Shown: in pieces, positions 47,909 to 58,664 of the stretch
How the letters are laid out: each line of letters begins with the position of its first letter
How positions within the stretch are numbered: the stretch's first letter is position 1
Source: Leptodactylus fallax
Taxonomy: Eukaryota > Chordata > Amphibia > Anura > Leptodactylidae
Direction: 5' to 3'
Length of the DNA: 64,000 nucleotides
Assembly (NCBI GenBank): GCA_947044405.1
Contig: CAMRHE010000356.1
Span: 620,001 to 684,000 of the forward strand
Notes under the pieces: model-generated
Seen by the model: the letters and a program-made list of their open reading frames with translations, nothing else
Told to the model about the DNA's origin: nothing
Database searches by the model: none
Program-made: the position numbers and the translations under genes

Positions 47909-48083
47909 TGCACGCATGAATACATACTGTATATTTATGTATCTCTCACTGTTTTCCATGGATTCCAGCTTTCCTGAATTCCAAACTACTCACTTTATTT
48001 ATACTCTATTATGTCCACACAACTATCGCTACATTACTTCATAGATTCAGTATTCAGCAAGCCTTGTTGTATTTGCAAACAAT

Positions 48084-48580
48084 GGAGGGAATTTACTAAG
48101 ACAGACAAGCCAGTTGTTTCCCCAAAAAGTGGCGCATTTTTGATGCACAACTGTTTGCCCTGAAAAAAGCCACTTTCTACGTTTTCTGACCTGCTGAATA
48201 CCTTTTAGAAAAGTGGGTGGAGTGGGGCAGAGATCAAGAAGGGCCGGAGTAAGGATGCCTCAACAGATTTACTATAACTCACACCAGAAAACTGGCAGGA
48301 GTTATACTTTAAATCTATGCTGGTCCCTGGCTAGTGTAGATTTCAATTCTGTTGCATTGGACCTCACAGGATGCACCGGGGACCTGAATGAAGGCACTCC
48401 GCTGAATTCCCGGCAGAATGGACAGGTGTGTATGCAATGTTTATTATGTTAGGCCTTCATAGGGAGTTAATAAAATTAACTGGAACAGCTTTTAAAAATC
48501 AGGTAAATTTCGCGCCAGCAAGGGAATGGATTGATACTGGCGCAGGAAATGCCAGTTTTAATAAAATCCCCTAATTATGC
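48084..48580. repeat. Interspersed repeat of the AGATTTATTA-type family
   Basis: Starts GGAGGGAATTTACTAAGACA and ends GTTTTAATAAAATCCCC, with ACGTTTTCTGACC and a gap-filled middle. Related to 10534-10760 but diverged. Confidence 0.5.
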
Positions 48581-48740
48581 AAGGTCATCCAACCAATCAG
48601 GTAAAGATCTAACTTTATAGAATAGTTACCAATCTGAGTCAGTGATGTGGGATTTCACTGGTTAACTCTTATGATATGCTACAATTACTAAAATCTAAAA
48701 TGCATGTGTTTATCTTCAGACATACACAGGACAGATGGCT

Positions 48741-49145
48741 GGCTAGATAGATAGATAGATAGATCGATCGATAGATAGATAGATAAAAAAGAAGAAGGTC
48801 CACAGCAGCACCAGGATAAATGCATAGATAGATAGATAGATAGACAGACAGATAGATATTAAATAGTTTGTAGGTAGATAGATATTATATTACAGATAAA
48901 TAGATATCAGGGCTATAGGAGGTCCAGAAGTAGTAGTTACTACCAGCCCCTGGACCTTGAGGGTGCCCCAAAGGTCTCTCTGCCACATGAACTATACCAC
49001 TATTCTAAATGCCACGAGGTAGATAGGGGCCCCATTACAGATTTTGCATTTGGGCTCAAGAGCTTTACATAGATAGACCATAGACAGATATTATTGTAGA
49101 TATATAGATATGACATAGATAGTAGATTACCAGATAGATACTGGA
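48741..49145 (+). repeat. GATA-rich microsatellite cluster
   Basis: TAGATAGATA runs at about 48745-48786 (with two GATC units), 48826-48857 and scattered units to 49140. Simple repeat with sequence decay. Confidence 0.85.
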
Positions 49146-49255
49146 TTACAGCTAGACTGATTTATGTTTACAATTGGGGGGGTCCTATGAGTTCGTCCCC
49201 TGGTGCTGCCCACCTCTCCTCTGCCCCCCACCCCCTCATTCTTCTTGGTTCCTAC

Positions 49256-49293
49256 CCGCAGGTACAGATCTCGCAGATACACTTGCGCTTCAT
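49256..49293 (-). CDS. SAXO2: SAXO2 exon 1: start codon and Cys-rich motif
   Basis: Too short for a normal ORF list: 38 bases encoding MKRKCICEICTCG, with donor GTAGGA after TGCGG. The phase 2 end (GG) joins exon 2 exactly to give CTCGRHRC, the CxCxxCxCGxHxC signature of SAXO proteins. This start is the only ATG that supplies the motif. Upstream lies the CpG-rich bidirectional promoter shared with EFL1. Confidence 0.93.
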
Positions 49294-49390
49294 GTTGTCG
49301 AGGCTGCCGCTGTGCGGTCACTCAGCTGTTCGGTGGTGTTGCAGTCAGTACACACTCACTATGGGAGCCTGGTAACTAGGCAAGCAGGAG

Positions 49391-49403
49391 GTCGCCTAGT
49401 AAC
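49391..49403 (+). promoter_or_regulatory. X-box, candidate RFX binding site
   Basis: GTCGCCTAGTAAC fits RYYNYY-N-RRNRAC, the consensus bound by RFX factors that drive cilium genes. It sits 98 bases upstream of the SAXO2 start codon. Confidence 0.65.
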
Positions 49404-49440
49404 AGCCGAGCGTCCTGTCAACAGCGCCGGAGCTACGCGT

Positions 49441-49448
49441 TGACGTCA
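49441..49448. promoter_or_regulatory. CRE palindrome
   Basis: A perfect TGACGTCA, the CREB/ATF site, 148 bases upstream of the SAXO2 start and just before the candidate EFL1 exon 1 donor. Palindromic, so it can serve both genes. Confidence 0.6.
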
Positions 49449-49494
49449 GACGCACGGAGAGGCTGCAGGACGCGTAGGGCTGAGTGACTTCCGG

Positions 49495-51140
49495 GTATGT
49501 GCTGCACATGTTGGAGCGGTGGGCTTGTCAGTGACTGGTGAGCGGCAGACGATAACTACTACCTGTGTTGTGTGCAGTGTCTAGGCTGCTGCGACTTCAT
49601 CATGTGGGCGATCAGAGTTTCTTAGTTTTGGCATGGATGGATAATAGGCTACTAGACATGATAAACTTTACAGCCTACTGCTGGCTGATTATCACATCAT
49701 TCATAACAACTACTGAGCTCCAGTTTGAGGCTCTAGGACTACAAGTTCCAGCATGCCGTGACAGCCGCTTGTCAGGGCATGGTTGCAGTTTGCTGTTTAT
49801 AACAGCTGTAGATCCACAGGTTGGAGTCGCAGAGAGATGTGATGTGTGTACAGCAGCCAATGAATGCTTGCTTTCAGTGAAGAGGACAGGAGCTTCTTTA
49901 TGTTTCTGTACAGTGCGCCTTGTGCCAGAAAACTACCATGGTCCCATATTCACTTAGTGTATGTTCAGATGGCCAGTTTTTTGTACTGAAAAAGCAGCAC
50001 TAATTTAAAAGAAAGATTTCTGCTGCAGATTTATAGTTATAGCTCTGTTCATTAAATGTAATCCACATGTGACTACCTGCCATGATTTCACTATCAATTC
50101 TTTTTCTTCTGCGATGTGGATTTCAAATCAGTATCATGTGAACTATAGTGTGAATTCACATAGGGAAAAATGTAATGGGGGAACACACACTATTTCGCTT
50201 GTTTCACATGTTTGTGTCTGTTTTTCTTCCACTTCTGTATCTAATCCATATTTCACATCTATTTAAAGAAACAGAAGGAACTGCATTTAGGCCCAACCCT
50301 AAGGTCACATGACTGCACAGATGCTACTTTGTCTCCTAGCAATGGTCCTTGAAAAGTGGTTTTGTCCGTGACTTTAAAGTTATAGTCACAGGACAGTGCT
50401 GTGCACTTGGCCATGAAAAAACAATGACCCTGTGAATAGATCCTATAAAGTCTATTAAAAGGACGACTATCTCATGGCTGATGAATCCTGTGGTGTGAAT
50501 GAGAACCAAGTAGTGCATGATGCCAATGTTATGTTTATTTCTTTTTTTTTTAATTGCAGAACAATGGTCTGTGTAAATACCATAAATAAATCCATATATA
50601 AATAAAGTGGATGTCTGAATACGCACATAGAACAGACAGAAATCAGTAGTTTATCCTGACACTGGTATAGAGCAGTGCAGAACATGTAGTACCGCACTAT
50701 ACTGTAGAAAGACACTACTAGTCAGCCAATCATTGTTTGCACAAGTGTTTTACCAAAAAATGGCCAATCACATTTGATGCAATTTGCCACTGTTATATAC
50801 ATTTGAACTTTTTTGCTAGTGAAAAGTAATAAATGACATGAATACTTGTCCTTTACTGTCATTCAGGTTTTTTAAAACATAGATCAGATATGACTGATAC
50901 ACCACACTCTGATTTCAGGGCAGAATGGTGTCCTAGTATTGGCCCTGAGTTGCCGAAAACTTTAACAAATCCTCTTAGTAGAGCAAAATGACCAGTCACT
51001 GCATGATGTTGTGTCCGTAGTGACATTGTATACCACAGAAAACATAGGATGACCTAACCTTGTGACATCACCTTATTATGAACATAGCATCACTTTTATA
51101 TCCACAGTCTCGATGGTGTCCTGAAGCGTTACTCCACTTA
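49495..51140 (+). other. EFL1: EFL1 intron 1, first part
   Basis: If EFL1 exon 1 ends at the GTATGT donor (49495), this is the start of a 3.9-kb first intron. No coding exon is supported. The 130-residue open frame at 49565-49957 has no recognisable domain. Confidence 0.5.
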
Positions 51141-52741
51141 CAGTGGGGAAAAAAAGTGTTTAGTCAGCCACCAATTGTGCAAGTTCTCCCACTTAAAAAG
51201 ATGAGACCGGCCTGTAATTGACATCATAGGTAGACCTCAACTATGAGAGACAAAATGAGAAAACAAATCCAGAAAATCACATTGTCTGATTTTTAAAGAA
51301 TTTATTAGCAAATTATGGTGGAAAATAAGTATTTGGTCAATAACAAAAGTTCATCTCAATACTTTGTTATATATTCTTTGTTGGCAATGACAGAGGTCAA
51401 ACGTTTTCTGTAAGTCTTCACAAGGTTGGCACACACTGTTGCTGGTATGTTGGCCCATTCCTCCATGCAGATCTCCTCTAGAGCAGTGATGTTTTGGGGC
51501 TGTCGCTGGGCAACATGAACTTTCAACTCCCTCCAAAGGTTTTCTATGGGGTTGAGATCTGGAGACTGACTAGGCCACTCCAGGACCTTGAAATGCTTCT
51601 TACGAAGCCACTCCTTCATTGCCCTGGCGGTGTGCTTGGGATCATTGTCATGCTGAACGACCCAGCCACGTTTCATCTTCAATGCCCTTGCTGATGGAAG
51701 AAGGTTTGCACTCAAAATCTCATGATACATGGCCCCATTCATTCTTTCATGTACACGGATCAGTCGTCCTGGTCCCTTTGCAGAGAAACAACCCCAAAGC
51801 ATGATGTTGCCACCCCCATGCTTCACAGTAGGTATGGTGTTCTTTGGATGCAACTCAGCATTCACTCTCCTCCAAACACGACGAGTTGTGTTTCTACCAA
51901 ACAGTTCTACTTTGGTTTCATCTGACCATATGACATTCGCTCAATACTCTTCTGGAACATCCAAATGCTCTCTAACAAACTTCAGACGGGCCCGGATATG
52001 TACTGGCTTAAGCAGGGGGACACGTCTGGCACTGCAGGATCTGAGTCCCTGGCGGCGTAGTGTGTTACTGACGGTAGCCTTTGTTACGTTAGTCCCAGCT
52101 TTCTGCAGGTCATTCACTAGGTCCCCCCCGTGTGGTTCTGGGAGTTTTTCTCACCATTCTTGGGATCATTTTGACCCCACGGGGTGAAATCTTGCATGGA
52201 CCCCCTGATCGAGCGAGATTATCACTGGTCTTGTATGTCTTCCATTTTCTAATTATTGCTCCCACAGTTGATTTCTTCACACCAAGCTGCTTGCCTATTG
52301 CAGATTCAGTCTTCCCAGCCTGGTGCAGGTCTACAATTTTGTTTCTGGTGTCCTTCCACAGCTCTTTGGTCTTCACCATAGTGGAGTTTGGAGTGTGACT
52401 GTTTGAGGTTGTGGACAGGTGTCTTTTATACTGATAACAATGTCAAACAGGAGCCATTACTACAGGTAATGAGTGGAGGACAGAGGAGCCTCTTAAAGAA
52501 GTTACAGGTCTGTGAGAGCCAGAAATCGTGCTTGTTTGTAGTTGACCAAATACTTATTTTCCACCATAATTTGCAAATAAATTCTTAAAAAATAAGACAA
52601 TGTGATTTTCTAGATATGTTTTCTCATTTTGCCTCTCATAGTTGAGGTCTACCTATGATGTCAATTACAGGCCGGCCTCATCTTTTTAAGTGGGAGAACT
52701 TGCACAATTGGTGGCTGATTAAATACTTTTTTTCCCCACTG
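51141..52741 (-). mobile_element. Tc1-type transposon (CAGTGGGGAAAA family), copy 3
   Basis: Flanked by TA (51139-51140, 52742-52743). Ends CAGTGGGGAAAAAAAGTGTT and TTTTTTTCCCCACTG. Antisense to EFL1, in its intron 1. Confidence 0.93.
51356..52379 (-). pseudogene. Broken Tc1 transposase, copy 3
   Basis: The N-terminus ([20 protein letters not shown]) is followed by a frameshift at a C run (52124-52130). A TGG-to-TGA change then occurs in EEYWENV, before the WSDET motif. The C-terminal 169 residues are open, with [23 protein letters not shown] and the native end KEYITKY, so the second Asp and the Glu are kept. Non-functional as read. Confidence 0.9.
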
Positions 52742-52838
52742 TATATAGAAAAATGAGTATAGTGTACATAATAATATTTTATCTAAATAGTGGCAAGAAC
52801 TAGCTGCAGTCTGTGCTGCTCCAATCTGTGCCCTAGGA

Positions 52839-52996
52839 CAGGGGTAGGCAACCTTCGGCACTCCAGCTGTTGTAAAACTACAACTCCCAGCATGCATACT
52901 TGCTCTGCTGTTCTTGGAACTCCCATGGAAGTGAACGGAGCATGTTGGGAGTTGTAGTTTCACAGCAGCTGGAGTGCCGAAGGTTGCTGACCCCTG
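52839..52996. repeat. hAT-type MITE with 8-bp target duplication
   Basis: CAGGGGTAGGCAACCTTCGG at the left pairs with CCGAAGGTTGCTGACCCCTG at the right. The arms continue through CACTCCAGCTG and AAACTACAACTCCCAGCATG. Flanking CCCTAGGA at 52831-52838 and 52997-53004 is an exact 8-base duplication, the hAT signature. Confidence 0.9.
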
Positions 52997-53393
52997 CCCT
53001 AGGAGATGGAGTGTTCTGCGCTCTCTTTGGCTCCCATATCTAGTATGTCTCCTAAGGCATAGATTTCAGCATCCGGGAGCTCAGACTGCGGCTGGTCATT
53101 GCTGCTATTTAGAAATAGACTCACCTATGCAATGTTTATTGTGCAATGGAACAGTAAGTATAATAGTTATTTTTATTTTATTTTTTCCCTTATTTTAGAG
53201 ATATTTGTTCTCCAGGAAATATTATTTTTTATACCTAAAAGCAAGTGATAATATTAAAGAGGGAAGGATAACTGAAAGCCTGTGGATAGGTTCACACATC
53301 ACTTAGCACTGCTCTTTATACCTTCTCATCGGCATAGACACTATTTGCACTATTTTTCTGCTCTGTAATTGATCTGTTTATTGCTGTCTTCAG

Positions 53394-53494
53394 GTGAAAC
53401 ACTATGGGGCTTGTAAGCTTGGAGAAGATAATTGCACTACAAAAGAAGGCTGCTAACATTCGCAATATCTGTATATTGGCTCATGTTGATCATG
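53394..53494 (+). CDS. EFL1: EFL1 first coding exon
   Basis: Acceptor TTGCTGTCTTCAG before 53394, start ATG at 53404, donor GTAAGT at 53495. It encodes [20 protein letters not shown] and [11 protein letters not shown] (last codon split, phase 1). This is the start of EFL1 (EFTUD1), the EF-2-like GTPase that, with SBDS, releases eIF6 from nascent 60S ribosomal subunits in the cytoplasm. [15 protein letters not shown] is the lead-in to the P-loop (AHVDHGKT), whose GKT part should be on the next exon. That exon was not found in the window. Confidence 0.94.
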
Positions 53495-53527
53495 GTAAGT
53501 GACTTTTCAGACTCGCCCACCCTTCAG

Positions 53528-53830
53528 GGGGGGTTAGGAGGGGCCCCCCGGGTGGGGGGGGGGGGGGGGGGCGCGGGGGGGGGTGAAAGGCAGGGGGGGG
53601 GGGTGCAAGGGGGGGGGGGCCAAAAATAAAAGTTCCCCCCTTTAATTTGTGGGGGGGGGGGGGGGGGGGCCCCCCGGGGGGGGTGGGAGGGGGAGGGCGG
53701 TGGGTGGGGGGGGGGGGGGGGGGGGGGGGTCGTCCTTTTGTGTTGGGTCCCCCCCCCCCCGAAAGGGGGGGGGGGGGGGGGTGTGTTGAACGTGTTGTTT
53801 TTTTTTTTGTTCATTTTTGGTTTTAGTTTA
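53528..53830. other. Probable failed-consensus sequence, G-rich
   Basis: Long G and C runs with little else. The bases before it (53500-53527) match 61751-61778 at 27 of 28 positions. The next 28 bases align without gaps to 61779-61806, with nearly all mismatches being a G or C in this copy. This looks like a degraded version of the same genomic sequence, not biology. Confidence 0.75.
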
Positions 53831-54163
53831 TAAAAAAAAAAAAATAATAATAATAAAAAAATATTAATATTATAATAATAACTTCTTGGTTGTTTTTTTT
53901 TATTCTTCTTTTTTTTTTTTTTTTTTATATAACTGTAATTTTATTGAAAAATTTTTCATTAACAAGGAATAAAGAAAAAACAAAAAAAACAATAATAATC
54001 AAACAAACAGGAAGCATTGAGGTAAATAGAGGCTATCTGCCTCCTCCCCCTTAAGCAATATGCATTTAAATTAAGCAGTGAACAAGGGAGGGGGGAATGG
54101 AGGGGTTAAGAAGACAAGGGTAGGACCAAAGGGAAGGGGGGGAGGGAAGGAGAGGACTAGAGA

Positions 54164-57100
54164 TCAGAGACCCTGTGATGTACAATACATGTCCCAGGGT
54201 GCCCAAATAGCCCCAAAGGCTTCCCGTGAATTATGTAGGCCAGCAGTCAGGTATTCAAGACTCCTCACATCCTTCATTCTAGCCACAAGCTCAAGACTAG
54301 ATGGGGGACTCACCTTCTTCCAGTTTCTAGCTATGAGAGTTTTAGCTGCAGTACAAAGATGCAAGAAAAGCCTGGATGACTTATTGCTCAGGTGTCTGGG
54401 GGGAAGGTTCAGGAGATAAAGAAGAGGGTCAAGAGGAACCTCTTGCAAAAAGAGAGCAGTCGTCAGAGTCCTGACCTCCCTCCAAAAACCGAGGATGAGA
54501 GGGCACGTCCAAAAGATATGGTGCAGGGTACCCACCGCAGCTCCACAGCGCCAGCACCATGGGGGAACTAATGGGTTTAAAGTATGAAGGAGAGCCGGAG
54601 TATGATACCAATGCATCAACAGCTTATACTGCGTTTCCCTAAACGTAATGCACTGAGATGATTTCTGGGCCCGAGACCATACAATCCGCCACTGTTCCTG
54701 GGAGATGGGTTTACCCACCGCCTCCTCCCATTTAAGCATATAGCGATGATTAACAGGAGAGCCTGTAGTTTGTGAGTTAAGAAGTTGGTAAATAGAGGAT
54801 ATAAAGCCCCTAGTGGACGTGCCTGCACGGCAAATCTTTTCAAAAGCGGTGGGGAGTGACACCTTAAGAGACCCATGGAGGGAGCGGACAAAGTGAACCA
54901 CCTGCAAGTAATGGAACCATTCAGTACTTGGCAGGTTTTGATTAGCTGTAAGATAAGCAAAGGACCTGAGTTCCAAGGTTCCAGGGTCAACCATGTCAGC
55001 AACCCGGTAAAGGCCAGCTTCAGACCACACTTTAGTCATGGCAGAAGTCAGGCTCTCTGGGAGAAGGGGGTTGTATAGTATGGAGACCATAGATGAGCGC
55101 GGGGACATCAGGGAGAATCTAGCACAACAGGTAGACCAGATAGATCTAGTAAACCGAATGGGGCCCAACAGGTACGAGGCAGGGGGGGGGGGGGGGGGAG
55201 CTGACCCACAGAAGCGCGTTAGGATGCATGGGTGCCAGCCATAGCTTCTCTATCTGCACCCATCTGGTGTATGCTGGCATAGCCGCCCAGAATGGGATAT
55301 GGCGTAAGTGGGCCGCCCAGTAATAATGTAACAGATGTGGGACAGCCATACCCCCAGACCCCCTATCCGCCAGCATAACAGATCTAGGTATTCGGTGTCG
55401 TTTTGCTTTCCAGATAAACTGGAAGATAGCTTTCTGTAGGTTCCGTAATTCTCCCCGAGGTATCGCGACTGGGAGCGTCTCGAAAAAATACAGTAGCTTC
55501 GGGAGGAGAGTCATCTTGACCGCAGCAATTCTCCCCAAAAGGGAGATAGGCAAGGGTTGCCATTTGTCCAATAGGGCTCTTAGCTCACAAAACAACCGCG
55601 GGTAGTTTGCCGAGTAGAGGGTCGCATAGGAGGTGGATATATGGACTCCCAGGTAGCGGATAGAGGACTCCCGCCACTGGAAATCGTAATTACTGCGGAG
55701 GAGAAGGAGAAGGTCCCGTGGGATGTTAAGTGGGAGTGCCTCAGTCTTCGCGGGGTTCACCTTATACCCTGAGAGATCACCATAGGTCTCTAGCGAGCGC
55801 AGCAAGTTTGGAAGGGTAGTATGAGGGGAGGTGAGAGTGAGGAGTACATCGTCCGCAAAGAGAGATATCTTAAATTCCTTATCTTGGACCATGATGCCCT
55901 TGATATTAGGGTCTCGCCTAATCTTGGCCGCTAGCGGTTCAATGCAGAGGGCAAATATGATGGGTGACAGGGGGCAACCCTGCCTAGTGCCATTTCGAAT
56001 AGGGAAGAAGGGCGAAGATGCATGGGGAAGCTTAATTGCTGCTGAGGGTAAGGAGTTAAGGGCCTGGATAGCTGTGAGAAACGGTCCCGTAAGCCCGAAC
56101 GCCTTAAGCGTAGTATGCATAAACGACCAATTTATGCGGTCAAAAGCCTTTTCAGCGTCCAGGCTCAAGAGAAGGGCCGGGGTAGAATAATGATTGGCCA
56201 CCTCCACCAAATCCACAGTCCTCCTGGTGTTGTCACCACCCTGACGACAGGGGATGAATCCCACCTGGTCCTTATGGACAAGCAGAGGGAGCCAAGCATT
56301 CAGTCTATTGGCTAAGAGTTTGGTGAAAAGTTTCAGGTCCGTGTTCAGCAAAGCAATCGGTCGGTAGTTAGCACAATCCTGCAAGTCCTTACCCGGTTTA
56401 GGGACCAATGTGAGTAGTGAAGAGAGCATGGTCGGGGGTATAGGGGAACCTGAAAGGAAGGAATTGAAGAGGGACAATAGATGAGCAGAGAGTTCACCCT
56501 GGAAAACCTTATAATAATTGTAAGTGAACCCATCTGGGCCTGGGGCTTTCCCATTTGGGAGGTCCCTCAGGACCCCTTCTAGTTCCTCCCTGGTGATGGG
56601 GGTGTTCAGGGAGGTTAAGGCCTCAGGAGGAAGGCGTGGGAGACAACAATCCTTTAAATAGTCTTCCAGTAGTGTTGAGTCATCCCCAGGGAGTAGTGCT
56701 CGTGGGGGGGGGTAAGTCATACAGCTTAGAGTAGTAAGAGTGGAACGCCAGCGCCACAGCATCAGGGTGATGTTGAAGAGTACCCGCGGGGTCACGGACA
56801 GAGTGTGGTGTGGAAGAGGCCCGATGATCCCTGAGGGTTCCTGCCAGGAGGGTATGAGATTTATTACCTCGTTCAAAAAACCTCTGACGGGTATAAAGGA
56901 GAAGTCGTTCCACATGGCGGGTCTCCAAATCACGGAGGTCCGCCCGGGCCAGGACCAAACGGCGAAGAACCCCCAGGGATGGATGCGCTGCCAAAGTCGT
57001 CGTAAGGGACCGAATACGGGCTTGGAGGAGCTGTTCCTGGACCTGTCTGTCCCTTTTAAGCCTAGAAGCCAATGCGATACAGCATCCTCTCATGACCGCC

Positions 57101-57976
57101 TTATGGGCTTCCCAGAGAATGGCAAGAGAGTCTACCGAGCCTAAGTTGTCCCTAAAATAATCTATCAAGTGTGTGCGCAGGGTCTCGAGGGAGGTCGGCG
57201 AATTGAGCAGTGTTTCGTTAAGACGCCAATGACATTGGCGAGTAGGCACTGGAGTCGTAGATAAGGTAACCACGACTGGGGCATGATCAGACCAGGTGAG
57301 AGGGCCAATGTTCGTGTCCCTAAGACAAACGAAGAGCGGGAGCATTTCCAAAGAAGTAGTCAATGCGGGTGTGAGTGTTATGAGGGTGAGAAAAGAAGGT
57401 GTAGGAGCGCGCCGAAGGATTGTCCACTCGCCAAAGGTCATACAAAGAGTGGGCGCGGATCAGCCTGCGGAACTCCCTTGCAAGTTGGGCCAACCTATGG
57501 GGGGTTGGGCCCTGGGGTAACGCCAGACGATCCGCCCGTTCAGAGAAGACCATGTTAAAGTCTCCCCCCACCAGCCAAGCTGATGGTGGGAGAGCGCGCA
57601 GACGGGAGAATACCCGGCGCAAGAACGGGATCTGTGCTGAATTGGGGGCATAGACATTGCATAAAACAATCGGGGCACCATAAAGGAGCCCCTCCAAGAT
57701 AACAAACCGGCCACCTGGGTCTATGTGGGAAGTCGTCACTGTAATTGGGCAGGATCGAGAAAGAAGGATAGCCACCCCAGCTCTGCGTCGATTGTGGAAG
57801 GCCGAAAAAGCTACGGGAAAATAATGCTTAGCGAAGGCAAAAGTACCAGCGCGGTCAAAATGAGTCTCCTGAAGAAACGCCACATCCGCTCGTAAGGAGC
57901 GGAGTTCTCTAAGGACATGGCGCCTTTTAATGTTGGAACCCAGGCCCTTGACATTAATTGTCACGCACCTAACCAT
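54164..57976 (-). pseudogene. LINE ORF2, three frameshifts
   Basis: Start MVRCVTINVKGLGSNIKRRH at 57976. The endonuclease shows FLQETHFD, WLVGGDFNMVF (catalytic Asp intact) and, after a frameshift near 57325, TWSDHAPVVV. The second frameshift is in the nine-G run 56704-56712. The reverse transcriptase then follows: GKAPGPDGF, LVPKPGKDLQDCANYRPIAL, LSLDAEKAFD, RQGCPLSP and SLFADDVLLTLT. The third frameshift is in the 17-G run 55182-55198, leading to the C-terminus CWRCGA...HHIFWTCPL. Length and order match the open ORF2 at 32114. Confidence 0.88.
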
Positions 57977-58664
57977 TGGGACCCAGGATTGGAGGACAGT
58001 GGCGGATTGCAATAAGCTCACCCATCTCACATGACGCTGGCAAGTTTCCCTCGGAGAGGCAAAAGGGCAATCCACAAACAGGAACCCAAAGTCGAGGCAG
58101 GGTCTCTAGATCAGGGAGGGGGGGGGAAAGAGAGGGAGGGAGGGAGGCAAAAGACATCATAAATGACAAAGTAAAAATAAAAACAGTTAAACAATACTTT
58201 GTGGGCGAGGCTAAGTCACTCGCCTGGGGACCAATGAGGGCAGCCAGAGGTCCAATCAGGATCAATGGCCGCACAGTCCAAGTATCCCCTTAGGGGGGAG
58301 AGCGTGGACAGGAGGTCGGATGGGAGGCGGTGGATCCCCAACCACCAATAAAAAGAAGGAAGGAAGGGGAGTCACCGGAACCCCACCCCGCCCCCACTCC
58401 GCTAAAACAATCCAATAATAAGCATAATAGATGAGACCCGTAGACCTAAAAAAGAAAAAAAGAGAAGCAAACATAACATTAAGGCATGCAGATTCCAAAG
58501 CACCACCGAGAAAAGGGAGAACGTCTCAAGGGGGAGCAGCCTCCTCAGGGATCAGTCTCCAGCCGGGGCCTCCGAGTGGTCACCACCGCGGAGGATGCAT
58601 GACGTCGTCTGGGCTCCAATCGTTGCCAAACCGGTGGTGGGGGAGGGGGTGGAGAGAATAGCTC

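Larger units (their letters stand above)
27739..49293 (-). other. SAXO2: SAXO2 gene, complete coding region in four exons
   Basis: Coding exons on the - strand: 49293-49256, 39304-39125, 37208-37006 and 28801-27843 (38, 180, 203 and 959 bases). They total 1380 bases and 459 residues. Junction phases 2, 2 and 1 all close in frame. The product is a stabiliser of axonemal microtubules (formerly FAM154B). Introns are about 9.95, 1.9 and 8.2 kb. The first holds two Tc1 or LINE insertions and several MITEs; the last holds an entire 6-kb LINE on the opposite strand. The gene is head-to-head with EFL1. Confidence 0.93.
49294..49494. promoter_or_regulatory. Bidirectional SAXO2/EFL1 promoter
   Basis: CpG-richer than its surroundings. 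It lies between the SAXO2 start codon (49293, - strand) and a candidate donor GTATGT at 49495 for a non-coding EFL1 exon 1. It contains a full-consensus X-box (49391-49403) and a CRE (49441-49448). SAXO2 and EFL1 are also divergent neighbours in mammals (established knowledge). Start sites are inferred. Confidence 0.75.

Noticed and set aside
47737..47977. Open frames with repeated Ile-Tyr
   Set aside because: Translation of the TA/CA microsatellite.
49565..49957. 130-residue open frame after the EFL1 promoter
   Set aside because: No domain, no splice context and no start signal; more likely intron 1 of EFL1.
53524..53814. Proline-rich 96-residue open frame on the - strand
   Set aside because: Produced by G runs in sequence that looks like a consensus failure.
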